From Pseudomonas fluorescens NCIMB 11764 (GTDB lineage Bacteria > Pseudomonadota > Gammaproteobacteria > Pseudomonadales > Pseudomonadaceae): a DNA stretch of 64,000 nucleotides. The DNA lies in the NCBI RefSeq assembly GCF_000293885.2, contig NZ_CP010945.1, positions 5,042,001 to 5,106,000 of the forward strand, given 5' to 3'. This document shows positions 62,648 through 64,000 of this stretch, one piece after another. The translations under genes were made by a program, and so were the position numbers. The notes below the pieces were generated by a model, which searched no databases, was not told the DNA's origin, and was given only the letters and a program-made list of their open reading frames with translations. Each line of letters opens with the position of its first letter. The first letter of the stretch is position 1.

Positions 62648-63934
62648 TTAATCCTGATGCGCCCACGTCATACGAAACGAAGCCCCACCCCACGGCGAAT
62701 CCGCCACTTCCACCTGCCCGCCATGGGACTGCGACACCCGCCGGACCAGCGCCAGGCCCAAACCGAAACCACCCGTGCGGCGATCACGGCTGGCGTCCAG
62801 GCGCGAAAACGGCTCGAAGATTTTCTCCCGTCCGGCCATCGGCACGCCTGGCCCATCGTCATTGACCTGAACTTCGTAATGATCGCCGGTGCGCACCAAC
62901 GACACTTCCACCCGCGCCTCGGCATAGCGAATGGCATTGCGCAGCAGGTTGATCACCGCCCGCGCCATGAAGCGTGGCTCGATGCGCACCTCATCGACCC
63001 GACACTCGACAATCAGCAGCTGCACCCCGGCCGCCTCGGCCTCCAGCGCTACGCTGCCGACCACGCTGTCGAGCCAACTGTTGGCCTGGATATTTTCTCG
63101 CGTGATCACCGTGGCACCGCGCTCGAGGCTGGCGTAGGTCAGCAGTTCCGACACCATCTCCTCCAGCTCGCCGAGGTCGGCGTACATGTCGGCAATCAGC
63201 TCGCGGTTCCGGGTCGGGTCGGGTTGTTGCTTGAGCTGGTCAAGCTCGAACGACAGTCGCGCAATGGGCGTGCGCAACTCATGGGACACCGCGTTGGTCA
63301 GCTCGCGCTGATTGGCGATCAGGCCTTCGATACGCGCGGCCATCAGGTTGAAGTGTTCGGACAGGTCGCGGATGTTCGAGCGCTTTGACAGCTGGATACG
63401 CGACGACAAGTCGTTATCGCCGAAACGCTCGGCGGCCAGGCGCAGTTTTTCCAGATCTCGCCAGTGTGGACGCACCCAGAAAATCAACACCAGACCGATC
63501 ATCACCGCAATCATCAGATAGGCCGTGGCAATGTAGAACGGCATCAGGCTCGGCTCGGCCGGCAGCTTGATGCTGAGCAGTTGGGCGCCGTCGTCAATGC
63601 GCGAGATGAACTGCGTGTACTTGTCGCGAAGTACCAGCTGGCCTTGGGCCAACTCGGCTTTCTCCTGATCGGTCAGGGCCAGTTGAGCGCTTTCGACCAG
63701 GCTCAGGCCCAAACCATAGTGAGGGCGCACGGCTTCCAGTTGGCGTTCCCGGGCCTCATTGTCGAGGCCGCGCAATTGCTCCACCAGCGACCAGGCCTGA
63801 CCACGCACCGCCTCTCGGTTGTAACTTTGCATCTGACCGTCGAGCAGCGCATCGAACGTGCGCTCGACGGTTTGCAGCCCCAGGACCAGGCCAACCGTCA
63901 TCACCAGAAACAGCCCGAGAAATAACCGCAGCAT
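62648..63934 (-). CDS. Sensor histidine kinase, RstB-like
   Basis: A 428-residue membrane kinase: membrane segment at about 3-22, periplasmic domain to about 130, second segment at 133-154, HAMP (VRPHWRDLEKLRLAAERFGD), H-box AVSHELRTPIARL with phosphorylatable His218, and the ATPase N, G1 and G2 boxes (LLRNAIRYA, DDGPGVP, GGFGLGLALV). Resembles E. coli RstB strongly around the HAMP/H-box. Its ATG directly follows the stop of the response regulator gene. By length and type it could correspond to P. aeruginosa ParS, but this is not established. Confidence 0.93.
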   Translation of the reverse strand: MLRLFLGLFLVMTVGLVLGLQTVERTFDALLDGQMQSYNREAVRGQAWSLVEQLRGLDNEARERQLEAVRPHYGLGLSLVESAQLALTDQEKAELAQGQLVLRDKYTQFISRIDDGAQLLSIKLPAEPSLMPFYIATAYLMIAVMIGLVLIFWVRPHWRDLEKLRLAAERFGDNDLSSRIQLSKRSNIRDLSEHFNLMAARIEGLIANQRELTNAVSHELRTPIARLSFELDQLKQQPDPTRNRELIADMYADLGELEEMVSELLTYASLERGATVITRENIQANSWLDSVVGSVALEAEAAGVQLLIVECRVDEVRIEPRFMARAVINLLRNAIRYAEARVEVSLVRTGDHYEVQVNDDGPGVPMAGREKIFEPFSRLDASRDRRTGGFGLGLALVRRVSQSHGGQVEVADSPWGGASFRMTWAHQD

Positions 63935-64000
63935 TTACAGCTCCCACGCGAACGGATTGAACAGGTAACCCTTGCCCCAGATGGTCTTGATGCACACCGG
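63935..64000 (-). CDS. C-terminal end of an OmpR-type response regulator (partial)
   Basis: Only the last 21 codons lie inside the window, reading ...V-H-I-K-T-I-W-G-K-G-Y-L-F-N-P-F-A-W-E-L and TAA. The R/K-T-I/V-x-G-x-G-Y-L-F pattern is the last strand of the winged-helix DNA-binding domain of OmpR/RstA-type regulators. The TAA is immediately followed by the kinase ATG, so the two are one two-component operon. Confidence 0.85.
   Translation of the reverse strand, partial: PVCIKTIWGKGYLFNPFAWEL

Noticed and set aside
1..64000. CRISPR arrays, tRNA or rRNA genes, prophage
   Set aside because: No regularly spaced short repeats, no cloverleaf with a conserved T-loop, no rRNA blocks, and no integrase or phage structural genes were seen.

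Overview
The window looks like a chromosomal segment of a Pseudomonas of the fluorescens group. GC is high and uniform, many intergenic gaps carry REP/REPIN palindromes of fluorescens type (arms reading GTGGCGAGGGAGCTTGCTC), and gene order from the dipeptide/oligopeptide (yej-like) transporter and fabI through mltD-gloB-methyltransferase-rnhA-dnaQ to the Orn/Lys/Arg decarboxylase matches, from memory, the P. aeruginosa PA1806-PA1818 block. No rRNA, tRNA or CRISPR array was seen.

Layout. 1-2.2 kb: a YCF48/BNR-repeat exported protein, then about 1.1 kb of non-coding repeat DNA (two inverted, diverged copies of a long extragenic repeat flanking a REPIN). 2.2-8.8 kb: a tight minus-strand operon nadK-phosphatase-rhomboid-DUF1315-DUF2797-pepN. 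8.9-14.3 kb: DUF1853 protein, arsR-arsB without arsC, an FMN reductase, a small conserved protein, a LysR regulator and a GNAT enzyme. 14.3-21.2 kb: ldcA-like decarboxylase, dnaQ, rnhA, methyltransferase, gloB, mltD. 21.5-29.7 kb: two peptide-binding proteins, two permeases, a double ATPase and fabI. 29.8-37.3 kb: LysR, VOC protein, short GGDEF protein, a three-gene molybdenum hydroxylase/cytochrome c operon, and a divergent SDR/LysR pair. 37.4-43.7 kb: an ECF sigma/FecR/TonB-receptor iron module, an AraC regulator and a LysE exporter. 43.8-46.2 kb: divergent MocR regulator and EamA exporter. 46.3-53.1 kb: a DUF6124 gene behind a highly structured leader, a secreted DJ-1/PfpI protein, a lipoprotein/chalcone-isomerase-like pair, a broken DCC-family gene, a GNAT enzyme, three MITE copies around an unknown gene, and a class V aminotransferase. 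53.3-57.9 kb: Ada plus an AlkA-like glycosylase, a frameshifted remnant, a SCO/PCuAC copper pair, a thioesterase and a GFA-fold protein. 58-64 kb: a second TonB receptor paralogous to the first, a MipA/OmpV porin-like protein, an IS110 element sitting inside a REPIN, and an RstB-like histidine kinase with the very end of its response regulator.

The most interesting signal is non-coding: the leader of the DUF6124 gene (about 46321-46545) has two hairpins with the identical 8-nt loop TTTGGTAG, an intervening CTACCAA that can pair with either loop, and a hairpin that buries the Shine-Dalgarno sequence. This reads as an RNA switch with alternative pseudoknots. Second is the IS110 element, whose boundaries can be placed to the base in a REPIN with a CT core, which has a 199-nt non-coding left end where a bridge RNA is expected, and whose left-end sequence also recurs as the last codons of a LysR gene 31 kb away. 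Third is a family of three 185-186 bp MITEs. All start sites, functions and structures are inferred by reading; nothing was computed or searched.
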